A stretch of 64,000 nt of DNA from Alopecurus myosuroides (GCA_028641055.1 CM054062.1:16425639-16489638); one strand, 5' to 3'. Counted from the stretch's first letter, positions 46,001-57,315 are shown. Numbers and translations are program-made. Notes: generated by a model not told the origin, from the letters alone.

Positions 46001-46309
46001 CTCCTACCATCGAACAAACCATCTGTATCAAATGAAGATGGAAAAGAAGATATCAACACCGAGGACAAGCCTCTGAACCCCAGTTCTTCCTTGGGTAGCA
46101 GCGGATGCATTCCAGAGCTTGATGAGATTGAGTTCATGGAGAGCATGTACATGAAGAGCACCGTCGCGGCGCTTAGGTCTCTGAAGGAGATCCGGAGCAA
46201 AAGCTCGACAGTCAGTGCGTTTTCGTTGCCACCTCTTCAGGGCAACACTGCACCAGAGGAGCAGGAAAGGTGGAAGAACATATCTGTGATCGAACAGGCT
46301 GCCAAATGA
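43017..46309 (+). CDS. SPX1: SPX1, phosphate-status sensor (three exons, 295 aa)
   Basis: Exons 43017-43316, 43418-43550 and 45855-46309, with GT-AG introns of 101 and 2304 bp. The phases fit and give 295 residues, which is also the length I recall for rice SPX1. The protein is a single SPX domain with a C-terminal tail. The N-terminal helix [20 protein letters not shown] (residues 1-20) is followed by YKDLKKRLK (25-33), and the conserved [16 protein letters not shown] (141-156) holds the lysines (K148, K151, K152, K155) that with N-terminal Lys/Tyr residues bind inositol pyrophosphates. The C-terminus matches rice SPX1 rather than other SPX proteins. Known role: when phosphate is sufficient, nuclear SPX1 binds PHR factors and blocks them from P1BS sites. 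Two P1BS sites lie upstream, so negative feedback is likely. The leader is open in frame for over 120 codons upstream, but the conserved MKFGK marks the start. Confidence 0.96.
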
Positions 46310-46888
46310 CAAGACCACCACACCGCATACGGCCTCTCTTACTCATTACACCCTTAATCTTGACGGTCGCTGAAGATGGAACTGGGATCTCATGCCCTGT
46401 TTCCTGTTCTGTATTTTGTACAATTGAAGGATTCCTAACAGCTGTAAATCGGTGGAGATGTTCAACATACGTTGTTAAATCATATAACTCCCCCATAACC
46501 ATCAGAGTGAACTTATATATAGTTCTATTCACTACTGTGAATTTAATACTATACGTTTGCTGTTCTCTGAACTGTTGCACTACATAGCTGGTTTATGGAT
46601 TGCACACAGTTGATTGTTGCTCTATTCATTCCAGATTGTGTACTCTTTTCTTTCATGGAATGGTGTTGCTTGTCGCAAAATATGTGGTTTATGAAATTCA
46701 AGTGTAGTGTATATTGCTTTGTTATAGAGTCCAGTCCTTTTATAGACTGCTTTAATATTACTACAGATATTGGAAACATGTGTTAACATGGTTTAAAACA
46801 TGTGTTCTCTGGTTAAGATGGGATAAGGACTTGTCCAACAGTGTAGGTTCGTTTAAGACCAAACAGAAGTTTTAGCACTAAAAGTGAA

Positions 46889-47050
46889 CTTCCTCAAAAG
46901 TTCAGGGATGGAAGTGGACTTTTGTTTGGTTAAAAATATGTTACTACTCCCTCCGTCCACTTTTATAAGGCCTTCCTCAAAAGTTCAGGGATGAAAGTGG
47001 ACTTTTCTTTGGTTAAAAATATGTTACTACTCCCTCCGTCCACTTTATAA
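46889..47050 (+). repeat. 83 bp tandem duplication with MITE half-sites
   Basis: CTTCCTCAAAAGTTCAGGG starts at 46889 and again at 46972; the copies run on through GTGGACTTTTGTTTGGTTAA and GTTACTACTCCCTCCGTCC with two or three differences. Each ends in a Stowaway-type terminus. Confidence 0.85.
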
Positions 47051-47066
47051 AAGTGGACGGAGGGAG
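47030..47066. repeat. Perfect 17 bp palindrome, minimal Stowaway remnant
   Basis: CTCCCTCCGTCCACTTT, ATA, then the exact reverse complement AAAGTGGACGGAGGGAG, flanked by TA at 47028-47029 and 47067-47068. These are two Stowaway ends with almost no body between them. It could form a strong hairpin. Confidence 0.9.
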
Positions 47067-48668
47067 TACTACTTTCTGTATGATCAAATTTAGGGCTCTC
47101 CACATGTCTCGAAACACAGCAAGAAAAATGAAATCATAATGACTTGTCAAGTGTCAATGCGAAATGTTACGAAATGTAATGCATTCCAAAGAATCCAAAC
47201 CTAAAAAAAAATCAAACAAACCTGAAAAGCATTTTAATTTTTAAAGTTCCCTACTAAGATCCTTTATACCAAAGAGGCCATGTGAGTACTCCCACTATAC
47301 CCACATTATTTGGTCTATTAGAGGTTGTAAAAAATTGGGAAATGAATTCACAACATCAATATTACATGTATTTATTACCCACTTCGGTTATTTTTACTTT
47401 GCATATTAGGTTTTCTTTAAGTCAAACTTTCTAAAGTTTGATAACGTTTATAGGAAAAGATCAACATTCGTCGTAATACAAAATCGATATCATTCGGTCC
47501 ATCATGAAATATTTTCATATTGTATCGATTTGGTATTACAGATGATGGTAATTTTCTCTCTCTAAAGTTGGTCAAAAATTTAAAACAATTGACTTAAGAC
47601 GAACATAAAGTGTAGAATAAAATACCCGGAGGGAGTAAACACAAAATTTCATAAGCAAGCTAACATCTACTCATGGGCTGAATTTAGCATCGGTAGTATT
47701 CATCACCATGGGCTGAATTTGTAGCCCAATTCAAACTAGCAACTATCCATATCTATATTGCCTTTTTTTTCTAGGTTCGTGTTTCATATTTTAATTTGAA
47801 TTTTTTTCTGACATTTTCCCCGGACCTTTTTATAACTTGTATTCTACGATTTTTGGATTTACAAGTACTACCAAGGAGTAAGTCTGGTTAGAAAAATGCA
47901 AACCAAACCGTTTTAGGGTTAACTCGATTGGTTTTGCTAACTCTCACTCACTTTGAACTTACTTCACCGTGCCTAGAACCTTCGATCTGAAGTTGAGACC
48001 CACGTCAATTTTCCTATTTAATAAAAAAATTGATCCAATTTTCAAGTTTAGGGCTCCTCGGGCGACTTCTACCATATGGCCAAAAATATATCACACATGT
48101 ATATATAAATGTTAATACTATTTGCACCTACATATTCATGTAAATATAAGCACCAATATTTGTTATTTTAGCTCTATGACATTTTTTTTTGCGGTTAGGG
48201 ATGCATTCCTTTACACTAACATTTAGTGATTCTCATGGTATTCCATCTTGTGCAAGTGAGATTTATTTTGGAAATTTTTGGTATTTTAAGCTGAAAATAA
48301 TAATTAGGCAGTACCCCTCAGGCATTTGTACCTTTCTATTTTTTATACCTTCAAACATCACCCTAGGTTTATTTTGATCTATTTTAGAGACTAGATGCAT
48401 TGCAATAGTTTTCAAAAAATAAACATGTAAGTGTGATTTTTTTTCATGAGAAGGAGAAAATATCAGGGCCTGCTATTTTCAACTTTATCTCGTTACTATT
48501 TCAGAGACCCACAAATGAGAACATTTTATTTACAGGATTCCGCATATTCATATTGTATTTGCACATGTATACCTATGGGAATTTTTTGCTCCTTTTTTGG
48601 ATCTTTTGAAATAAAGGGGCTCGAGAGCTTAAATTCTTTTCTCCATTGGCCCATGAACTTACTGGGAG

Positions 48669-48990
48669 CTCCTATCTACCACCCGCAGGCGGCACTGTGC
48701 TGCCGCCGCGTGCGGGAGGCACAGGTGGGCCGGCCCACTTAAGATTTCCCCCCCTTTTTCAGTTAAAAAATCAAAACAAAAATAAATTTGAAAAAAAACA
48801 GAGAAACTACGACTAACCAAAAAAAAATTGAACATTTTTTTTTTGCATAAATTTTCTTTTGAACAAAAAAAATTAAACAAAAACAAATTTGAACAGAAGA
48901 ACGAAGAAAAAAGTAGACCGGTCGCCCAGAAATGGCCCGGCCCATCGGATGCCCCCGCAGGCGGCGCGGCCAAAATGCGCCGCAACGGGC
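48669..48990. repeat. GC-rich inverted repeat flanking an A/T core
   Basis: GCCGCCGCGTGCGGGAGGC with GGGCCGGCCCA at about 48700-48736 is imperfectly complementary to GGCCCGGCCCATCGGATGCC with CGCAGGCGGCGCGGC at about 48930-48972. Between them lies an A- and T-rich core with AAATTTGAA repeats at both ends (48784 and 48884). It looks like an unclassified MITE-like element or foldback. It lies just upstream of the RPC6 promoter. Confidence 0.55.
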
Positions 48991-49171
48991 GGCAAATAGG
49001 AATTGCCGAACTTACTAGCCTAACCTTTCCTACTCTCCGTTAAATGCCCAAAGCCCCATTTCCGAGCCCAATTGAAGTCTCGGGACGGTACAATCACCAC
49101 AACGCCCAAGTCGCAGCCAAACCCTCCAATCCCACCGGCCGTGCCGCCGCCCGCTCCTCGTCGCCGCCGCC

Positions 49172-49981
49172 ATGCCACCGCGTAAGCGCCCGCTGGAGCC
49201 GTCCTCGGGCATGCCACCTCCACCGGACGTCAAGCCCTTAATTCCTCCGGCGTCCAAGTCCATCGATGCCCCCGCCCCCGCCCCCGACCCCGCCCTCGAC
49301 GACGCACCGGAGATCCCGCCCATCTCTGCCGCCATCCTCAACAAACTCCCCCCGCCCGAGCGCGAGGTCTACAAGCGCATCTACGCGGCGGGCAACAAGG
49401 GCATGTGGAGCCAGGACCTCCGGTACGCGATGAAGCTTGCCGCCCCCACCCTCACCAAGCTCACCCGCGCCCTCGTCGGACGGGGTATCCTCAAGGAGGT
49501 CACGGACGTCCGCCACCGCGCGAAGAAGGTCTTCATGGACGCCCGCATCGAGCCCGCCCCGGAGATCACCGGCGGAACCTGGTACCACAATGGCCAGCTC
49601 GACACTGACGCCGTGGCTGCCGTGCGCCGCAGGTGCCTCGACCAGATCGACAGGCTCGGCGCTGCCACCGCCGACATGGTCCACAAGGGCCTCGAGAGGG
49701 ATGACGCCAGGGCGGGGTATACGATCGACCAGATCAGGGAAATCCTGAAGACCATGTCCCTCGACAGGGTGCTGGAGGACTGCACGAGCACTGGCGAGGG
49801 CGAGTTCAGCGCGGTCAGAGCCGGGAGGTCGTGCTACCGGAGGGGTGGTGCGCCGCAAGGCGGCATGATAGAGGGGATCCCGTGCGGGGTTTGTCCCAGG
49901 ATCGATGAGTGCTCGCCGGACGGGGTCATCTCGCCGACCACCTGTGTCTACTACAAGAAGTGGCTGCAGATGGACTTCTAG
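49172..49981 (+). CDS. RPC6: RNA polymerase III subunit RPC6 (RPC34/POLR3F type)
   Basis: Intronless 269-residue frame with a good start context (GCCGCCATGCC). After a Pro-rich N-terminus (1-50) come a winged-helix domain at about 52-125 (ILNKLPPPEREVYKRIYAAG, RALVGRGILKEVTDVRHRAK) and a second at about 140-205 (TWYHNGQLDTDAVAAVRRRC, TIDQIREILKTMSLDRVLED). The C-terminal motif PCGVCPRIDEC...SPTTC has four cysteines at 238, 241, 247 and 258, matching the Fe-S-binding end of eukaryotic RPC34. In the nucleus this subunit helps form the RPC3-RPC6-RPC7 subcomplex that links Pol III to TFIIIB and opens tRNA and 5S promoters. The human protein is about 316 residues, so this is slightly short, as I would expect for the plant form. 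Strong GC codon bias marks it as a normal grass gene. Confidence 0.95.
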   Translation: MPPRKRPLEPSSGMPPPPDVKPLIPPASKSIDAPAPAPDPALDDAPEIPPISAAILNKLPPPEREVYKRIYAAGNKGMWSQDLRYAMKLAAPTLTKLTRALVGRGILKEVTDVRHRAKKVFMDARIEPAPEITGGTWYHNGQLDTDAVAAVRRRCLDQIDRLGAATADMVHKGLERDDARAGYTIDQIREILKTMSLDRVLEDCTSTGEGEFSAVRAGRSCYRRGGAPQGGMIEGIPCGVCPRIDECSPDGVISPTTCVYYKKWLQMDF

Positions 49982-51740
49982 GTGTTGAGCCTTCTTTCGC
50001 ATATGAATTGTGCTGGGATGGATTGGTGAATCAAGTTTCAGATTGCTGAAATTGGTGTTGGTAGTTCTGATCACACTACTGTGGTGTGAGGTCTAGGACA
50101 GGGTAGACATGTCAGGTTGTGGCGTGTGCATACCTAATATAAGTATTTATATTCAGAATCAATTTCAGAGCTACAATGTATTGTTTGCAGTCAGTTTAGA
50201 AGTCTGTTCAATATCAACGTACCAAATGGATGGAAATTTTGTGGAAATATACAAAATTTGATGTGCCCAAATGTTCAGTGTAGCTTCTCAAAAAACTTAC
50301 AGTACTGCAGTTGAAAACCTCAATAGCTGTAGTTGTCATTTTACACCACTGACAAACCTATAGCATCTGCATTGCTCAATTAAGTCGGGGATTGTAAACT
50401 TTGACTAAAATTTGCTCAACTCACAACTGTGATATAAATTATATACTTTTGTTAATGTGCTGTTCTTATAGCTTAGAAGCCCTATAAAAGGTCCCAGTTG
50501 CCCACCTAAATGTACCGTGTATTTGGTGAAGCCTTTTCTGGCCCAAATTTACAACACCGCACATACAACGCATGTTGGTCCTGGATGAACTTATGGGTAG
50601 TATTTTTGCTATCGCTGCTAAATGGTTAGCTCTGTTGATTAGTGTTAAATTTGTGTAATTGGTGTAGTCTTTGAAGCAACTGAAATGTTTTGGCGTTTTA
50701 TAGTCTACTATTGGTGTAGACTTTGAAATAATTGAATTGTTGGATTTGACTGATATGTCTTGTTGCTTTGTCAATAAGGCATAGGTGCCATATGTACATG
50801 TTTCTGTGTAAGATTGTTTAATTGGTGATCGATTGTGTTCATTTCACATAACTTGTTGTCTATTAATAGAAGTAGGCCCTTTCTGAACTGGAACGTGCAG
50901 GATTGTTTAATTGGTCGTCGGTTATGTTCCTTCCACATAACTTGTCTGTCTACTAATGGAACTAGTCTCTTTCTGAACTGGGAACAGGGTTCAGAAGACT
51001 GTATTTAGACCACTGGCACGAACTGGGGTTCCATCATACTACCATGGCGGGAACAGGTTTCTGATTCTATTAATTTGATGGGCTCAAATTTGGTGCATAC
51101 TTGTGATACTTTTAGTTAGTTTGATACAACATCCAAGTTCAAGCTACCTTAATTATCAACCTCTTGTTCAATTGCAACAACTGGGCCTTGAGTTTTGCTT
51201 TATGAATTAGCTTTTATACTAAGAACCCTTTTAAAGAAAGTTTAAGGACTTGGGAGTTGGAATGCACAACATACCACTATTTTCAGCACACGGAGTACAC
51301 CACCCAATGCTTGTTCACAAACCAAAACGAAATGATGCAATTCTTCCTCTCTTTTTTGGTGTTCCAAACCTGAAAGGCTTTGGCGATGCTTTGTTCTTAT
51401 GACCTGATGAGTTGTGAAAGCAAATAGGGAGAATCTTAGGAGAGTAGGAGACCACTCTCAGTCTTCATGAAATGGGTTTTTCATTTTGTTTTTCCCTAGG
51501 GGTATGAAACTCAGTTCCAACTTCAACCCCAACCCAAATATGCTGCCACAAAAATGGATATTTTGTTTGGCTGAAACTTCAGAACCAGCACGGATCTTCT
51601 TTTGTTACTAACCTGTCTGTTGATGTATGTAGAACAATCATGAATGGGAGCAAGTATTCTCTCTATAATAAGGAGAGCACGCTCATGTAAAACATGAATT
51701 GAACTTGCATGATTTGGGTTTTGGTATTTCGTACAGCGCA
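49982..51740. other. Downstream flank of RPC6, no gene seen
   Basis: Probably the RPC6 3' untranslated region followed by low-copy AT-rich DNA. A short tandem duplication of about 89 bp lies at 50812-50989: GATTGTTTAATTGGT starts at 50812 and 50901, and both copies end in TTTCTGAACTGG. I see no coding sequence, LTR or MITE. Confidence 0.6.
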
Positions 51741-53730
51741 GACTCATTAGGGAACTTCAGAGCTAGAAATCTCTAGTAGTACACCTAGCCTCACCTCTTA
51801 GTATCTAGGCAAAACATCCTTCCTTGCATCACAATTTACAAAACAGGGCTATGGATGACATATATTATGTACTTTGTTTGTCTTCATCTATCGTCATAAT
51901 TTGAAAAACGGTGAAAATGACTGTTCCCTCAGAAAAATAGAAGAGGGGCTCTTATTTAAATATAATCATGAAAGGTGGGGCTGGATGGCTGGTGAGGTTT
52001 ATACTGTAAAATTGGTTGACCTCAATCTACATTAAGTGTCATCATCCTAAAGACATTTAGAATGTGAAATCAAGTTGAGTTGTGTAGCACTAGGTCATGT
52101 AGAGATTTCTTTATATTTCCATTCCTCTATTATTGTTGTAGAATATATTTAGCCTACTCCTTTGTCAACTCGAGGGAGGCTGTGGGTGTGCGCGAGATAA
52201 TGTATCAAAAGTTTAAAACTCTATTTGTAACTTAACCTAGGTGGAATAATGTTCTCCACTTTTTTGTTCCGTGTAAACTGTAACTCAAAAAACAAACCCA
52301 GTGTTCAGGCAGCAGAATGTTTTGGATATGTCAGGCTAAGTTCAAGAGATTAAATAAGGTGTGCCGAACATTAAGGATTTCTTGTGAAAGGCAATGTCTT
52401 GTTATTTGTCTGTTCTTTTTCGCTTGCGGCCATCAAAGTTTTGCAATAAACCATAGTTGCAGTTTGAATATTGTTTGGCAGGAGCCAAACTAACATGAAC
52501 TCAAGTGTGAGGTAAGCCCCACTTTCAGGCAAGTCTTGGAACCCACCTTCAGTTTTGTATCACTGGCAGTATTTTTCTTTTCTCCAAAGATATGGGGGTT
52601 GACCTGTATCAAGTATCAACTCTTAAGATTTGTGCTATCATTTGCCTTGTTACTTTACATGTACGATAGCTGTATTACTATCCTTCTGTGCATGATTTGA
52701 TAGGGTATAAAGAACATTTCTTTCATTTGTGAACTGTAGACACTGAGCATGCTCAGGCAAAAACACAGACTGAAATAGCAAGATTTAGTGTGTGGTATTT
52801 CAGATGGTGCAAACTCATTACCCAGAGTATGAAATCAGAGCTGGAAATCTCAAGTAGTACATCTAGGCCAAACATCCCCACTTGCACCACAATCCACAAC
52901 AATGCTATGGATCGTATGGGTTATGCAGCTTTGCTTATCTTCATCAATTATCATACTTTGAAAAAAACACTGAAAATGCCTTCTCTGAGAAAAGAGAAGA
53001 GGAGACTGTTCCCTCTCTTGAGTAAAGGGACGAGTAGATATTAAAAAACAAACCAACATGAAAGGTGGGTCTGTGACTGGTGAAGTTTATACTGTAATAT
53101 TGGTTGACCTCAATCTACATTAAGCGTCATCACGCTGAAGACATTTAAAAAGTGAAATCAACTCCTGTAGCGATTTCTTATATTTCTATTCATCAATTAT
53201 TATTGTAAATAATAATTTTATAAACCTCCACAATCGTTTGTCAACTTGAGGGAGGCTGGGGGTGTGCTAGAGATAATGCGTGATTACTTAAAAACTATTT
53301 TTATAACTTACCCTAGTAGAATATTTTTGTCCAAATTGTTTTGTTCTGTGTAAATTAGAACCTTTTTTTTTTGTTTTTTTTATATGGCAGGCTAAGTACC
53401 AACAGATTATATAAAGTGTGCACGTGGTAACATTAAGGATTTCTTATGAAAGGCAAGGTGTGGTTGTTTGTCGGGTTTTTTCAGCATGCGGCCATCAGGA
53501 TTTCACAATAAACTGCATTTGCAGTTTGAATAATGTTTGGCAGGATCGAACTACCATGGACTTACGAGTGAGATAAGCTTCTCTTTCAGGCCAAGTCTTG
53601 GAGCCCGATCTTCCGCTCTGATTCCCTGGCAGTATTTTGCTCTCAAGAGATCCGGGGGTTGACCTGAATCAATTCTCGTGATTGCGCTACCATTTGCCTT
53701 TCCTTGCTTTACATTACGGTATATGTACTA
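51741..53730 (+). repeat. Diverged 1 kb tandem duplication
   Basis: 51741-52760 and about 52808-53730 are two copies of one non-coding unit with a period near 1.07 kb. Shared blocks in order: CAGAGCTRGAAATCTC with AGTAGTACA (51758/52829), GGTTGACCTCAATCTACATT (about 52013/53101), TTGGCAGGA (about 52474/53538), AAGTCTTGGA (about 52531/53592) and GGGGGTTGACCTG (about 52591/53650). The copies differ by many substitutions and indels, so the duplication is old. No coding content is seen. Confidence 0.85.
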
Positions 53731-53829
53731 TTATTATCTTTCGTTGCCTCAAACACAAAAATAATCTCCTCGGGCAATGGGTCATTTGGCCCCGGGAGGG
53801 GTACATGTGCTCTTTCATGTTCATAAAGT

Positions 53830-54247
53830 ACAAGATAAATTCACTCAAAAATAAGAAAATTAGAAGAAATTTTCAGTGATTTTTTATTGATTTTTATACA
53901 AGATAAATTAAGTTAAAAATTAGGGACATTAGAAGTAACAACAAGGGATTTTCAGTGTTTTTCATTGATTTTTTGTAAAAGATTAATTCAGTTAGAAATT
54001 AGGTCAATTAGAAGTGAACAATTAAGCAATTTTCAGTGAGTTTACATTGATTTTTTGTAAAAGATTAATTCAGTTAGAAATTAGGAAAAATAGAAGTGAA
54101 CAATTAAGCAATTTTCACTGAGTTTTCATTGATTTGTTTTACAAGATAAATTCAGTTAGAAATTAGGACAAATAGAAGTGAACAATTATGTGATTTTCAG
54201 TGATTTTTCATTGGTTTTCCGTACAAGATAAATTCAGTTAAAAATTC
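53830..54247 (+). repeat. AT-rich minisatellite, five units of 68-82 bp
   Basis: The phrase AC/AAAGATWAATTCAGTTA recurs at 53830, 53898, 53977, 54059, 54141 and 54223, each time followed by AAATTAGG...AGAAGTGAACAATTA and TTTTCAGTGATTTTTCATTG-like sequence. The three middle periods are 82 bp and the first ones are shorter and more diverged. It lies between the duplicated flank of RPC6 and the MULE. Confidence 0.92.
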
Positions 54248-54429
54248 AACACTCTTGGCCCATAATATGCACTATGCACCATCATATGAGGTTGATTTCT
54301 AGGATCCATAAAGGGCTTGTAGGCAGACGAATGATGTGCTGCAAATAGTTAGACAATAATCTAGTTAGCAAATTGCTAAGACAAAGGATCCACAAATGGT
54401 TGTTGGCATTAAACTTACTTGCAAAAAGT

Positions 54430-56310
54430 AGGGTTATCGACATCTCCATTAGCATCTTCTACTTGTACTATGCCATTGCAAAGCTCTTCCATGTATTTGG
54501 CATGGCATTTTTTTATTGTCGTATTCCCTTTTACATATTGAACAATGCATTCGCAGTTCAGCCCCAGAGATAAACTTAGCCCTATTTTCTCCTTTTATTC
54601 TGGTGTTTAATCCTATTTTTCTTTGACCTTCCCATGACTTGACTTAGATGTACGGAGGAGGGTGGATAGTCACTCCATTCTGCTTCTTCCAAAAACATCT
54701 AGCTCCGAGTGGGGCCAAATTGTAAGCATAGGCCTTCTTTTATCTCTTAATGCTATAGCACTTGTGCACCATTTTCTGAGCACCAATTCTTTCATGTCTG
54801 CAACAGAAAATTGCATGGTGGCATGGCATCCCTGTCTTTCAGATACACTATGTATCCTGTTTCATATTCTCCAGAGTTAATTTTAGATTAGCCACCACCA
54901 GCAATTTTTACAACACTGCTATTAGAAAATTCAGTGAGTTTGTCCAATTTTTTCTTGATCTTTGGACATATCTTTCCATTCAAATCCTCTGACTCTTTAT
55001 TCTTCCAAACTATCCTATTCATCATTTTGTAGAATTTTTTCTAGCATGGATAACATTGTCATTTCCCTAGCCTCATTAATGTAGCCGCACAAGTAAACAA
55101 TATGGTCACATTTGCAGAAATCATGAAAAAATGCATATAAGCATAGAAAGATACATATAAGCAGAGCAAAATGCATATGCATAAATCATGGTAAAATCTA
55201 TATAAGCAGAGCAAGAAATTGCACCAAAAATGCTTCTAAGATCATCTTACATAACTGAACATCTAAGATACATATAAGCCGAGCATATGAGCAGAATAAT
55301 ATACATATAAAGAACTAATGAAAAAAATGAATATAAGAAGAGCAAGATTTACATATTAAAAACTTCATAGTGATTGTTTAGCAACACGTCACATTTATAA
55401 AAATCTTGGAAATACATGTGTTTGATTGCAGTTCTTCAACCCAAGCAAATGCTTCTTGACTATCAAATTGAAACTTTTTCATATTTTATTTCAAGTAGGA
55501 AGACTTATTGACCTTGCAATTGCCCACCGATCATTCTTCAGCATCTCCCCTGTGTGTTTCTTGTGAAAATTCTGATAAATATGCCTAACACAATGTATGT
55601 GTTCTACTTCAAGGAACACAATACTCGATAACTTGATGAGCCCCTAGAAATTGATAATATTTATTAGAAACAAAAAAAATTAAACAAAATATATGCGCAT
55701 ATAAAAAAACAAAGGGGAACTAGTCAGGTATTGTCCCAATATCTATTAGCAACAACAAAAATATGAAAGAATTGGCTATTGCCTTATGCATGTCACTCAT
55801 TATGGTGAAGTGGGATGTGTTTGTGACGTTCAAATCTTCTTTTAATATGGCCACAAACCATTACCATGCACTTGTACACTCAACCTCCACTACTCCAAAT
55901 GCAATAGGGAAAATAGAGCCATTTGGATCAATGGGTACCGCAGTAAGCAAATTTCCTTTATATCTGGTTTTTATTTGGCACCCATATTTGCATATTAGTG
56001 GCCTACATAATTTAAGAAACTCTCTTTTACATACATCATAAGACCAATACAAAGTAGCCAGATGGTGTTTTGGAACCACATCTCCCTGATTTTGTGGTAG
56101 ATTTGTGCTAAGAAAAAACTTAGACACAAAAATTGTTTTCCTTAAATCTTCACCATAATCCCACGATAGATTGAATTGTTCTTTCTCATCACCATGGATA
56201 ATGGTTAGTGCAACATGTTTAATAGCATGGAGCTGTACACAACACACAAACTCACTTTCCCCATCGTTTCAAGAAGGTTATCAATCTTCCCGTCTTGCAG
56301 AAAACAAATA
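54430..56310 (-). pseudogene. Decayed Mutator-like (MULE) transposase
   Basis: Minus strand. From 56247 downward: TIIHGDEKEQFNLSWDYGED, HLATLYWSYDVCKREFLKLC, then the DDE region YGCQIKTRYKGNLLTAVPID and IFPIAFGVVEVECTSAW to 55861. After frame breaks come WFVAILKEDLNV and TIMSDMHKAI (about 55860-55790), EHIHCVRHIYQNFHKKHTGE and NDRWAIARS (about 55600-55510), KKFQFDSQEAFAWVEELQ (about 55480), GKICPKIKKKLDKLTEF (about 54985-54935) and a zinc-finger-like MHCSICKREYDNKKMPCQIH (about 54550-54490). The order fits MuDR-type transposases (MULE domain, then zinc finger). The first catalytic Asp, normally DG, is Tyr here. Many stops and frameshifts. The N-terminal part is cut off by the Tat element at 56330. 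Confidence 0.85.
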
Positions 56311-56329
56311 TATTAAACTATTGTGTGGA

Positions 56330-56921
56330 TGTCGAGACATCGTAGTAGTTTTCATAGACGGGGGTGCCATGAGAGTACGGTAGAGACGTGGGGTAACGGG
56401 ATAGCGTAGTAACACAGAACACGGGATTTTACCCAGGTTCGGTACGTCGCGACAGTACGGCGTACCTACTCCTGCACTTTTCACTAATTGGGACTAAGCC
56501 CGTATAACAGGGTTACAATGTGAGGGAATAGATCTAGCTACTCGACGAGGATGAACTTCTCGGCGAGTTGCGTAGAGCTTGAACTTGTGTCTAACTTGTG
56601 TTTAACTTGTGCTTAACTTATGCTTAACTTATGCTTGTTTAATCTATCTCCCGTCCGGCTTTATATAATAGCCGGATTAGGGCTTACAGAACAGGAAACC
56701 TAGAAGACTACGTTTAACTTGTAACTTGGAAAGTAAGGAATCCGTCTTCTCCTCCAAGCCAGATCACGCGGGCCGTGATCCGGGTTCTTCTAGAATCTGG
56801 CTTCTACGCGTCGGACTACTGGGCCGCCCAATGGACCTAAGCCCATTACCATGTAGGCCACCCTGGTAGTCCGGCTCTTTGTCTACCATCTTCTATACCC
56901 CTATTCAGTATATATCCGACA
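56330..56921 (-). mobile_element. 3' LTR of Tat-lineage element
   Basis: 592 bp with inverted ends TGTCG and CGACA. On the minus strand it starts TGTCGGATATATACTGAATA at 56921 and ends CGATGTCTCGACA at 56330. Next to it, on the internal side, the plus strand reads GTAGCCCCCAGG (56922-56933), the reverse complement of a polypurine tract CCTGGGGGCTAC, so this is the 3' LTR. On its strand TATATAAA lies at 56667-56660. An array of AACTTGTGYTT-like 10-12 bp repeats lies at 56582-56640. GTGGA (56325-56329) would be one target copy. The 5' LTR is beyond 64000. Confidence 0.88.
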
Positions 56922-57315
56922 GTAGCCCCCAGGAAGGATCAAAACTCTGATTCTCCGTCTTTCGTCAAATACATTTTGTCCGGGAAATCTTGATTCAGCA
57001 GTCTTGATTCTTTCTACTTTCCTTTTAAAGGAGATGGTAACATAAAACTCGGAACCGTGAAAATCCGGCTTTTCTTCTCGCGATCCTTCGCGGAAAAGGA
57101 ACTTCTGACGTCAGCGCTTTAATCATGCTGACGCAGGCGACGCTTGGTTTCACGCGGGAAACCCTGCAACGTATCTCTGACAGATTCTCACGGGAAACGA
57201 GGAGATAGCCATCATTCCCCTGTCGTTATATTTCCCGTAGTTTCCGGCGAGCGACACGCGTCGAACATCCAACGGTCGAAAGAGCCGTTGGCACGTATCT
57301 AAACGGATTTCTGGC

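Larger units (their letters stand above)
46310..49171. other. Intergenic region between SPX1 and RPC6
   Basis: 46310-46780 is probably the SPX1 3' untranslated region and downstream flank. An 83 bp tandem repeat and a palindromic MITE remnant lie at 46889-47068. From about 47290 to 47640 there is AT-rich sequence ending ACCCGGAGGGAGTA, probably a decayed Stowaway-like element whose left end I cannot define. At 47670-47740 the phrase ATGGGCTGAATTT occurs twice. 48669-48990 holds an inverted repeat. No gene is visible. Confidence 0.7.

Noticed and set aside
49238..50074. Minus-strand frame of 278 codons opposite RPC6
   Set aside because: A complementary-strand shadow of a GC-rich gene; low-complexity and without a known domain.
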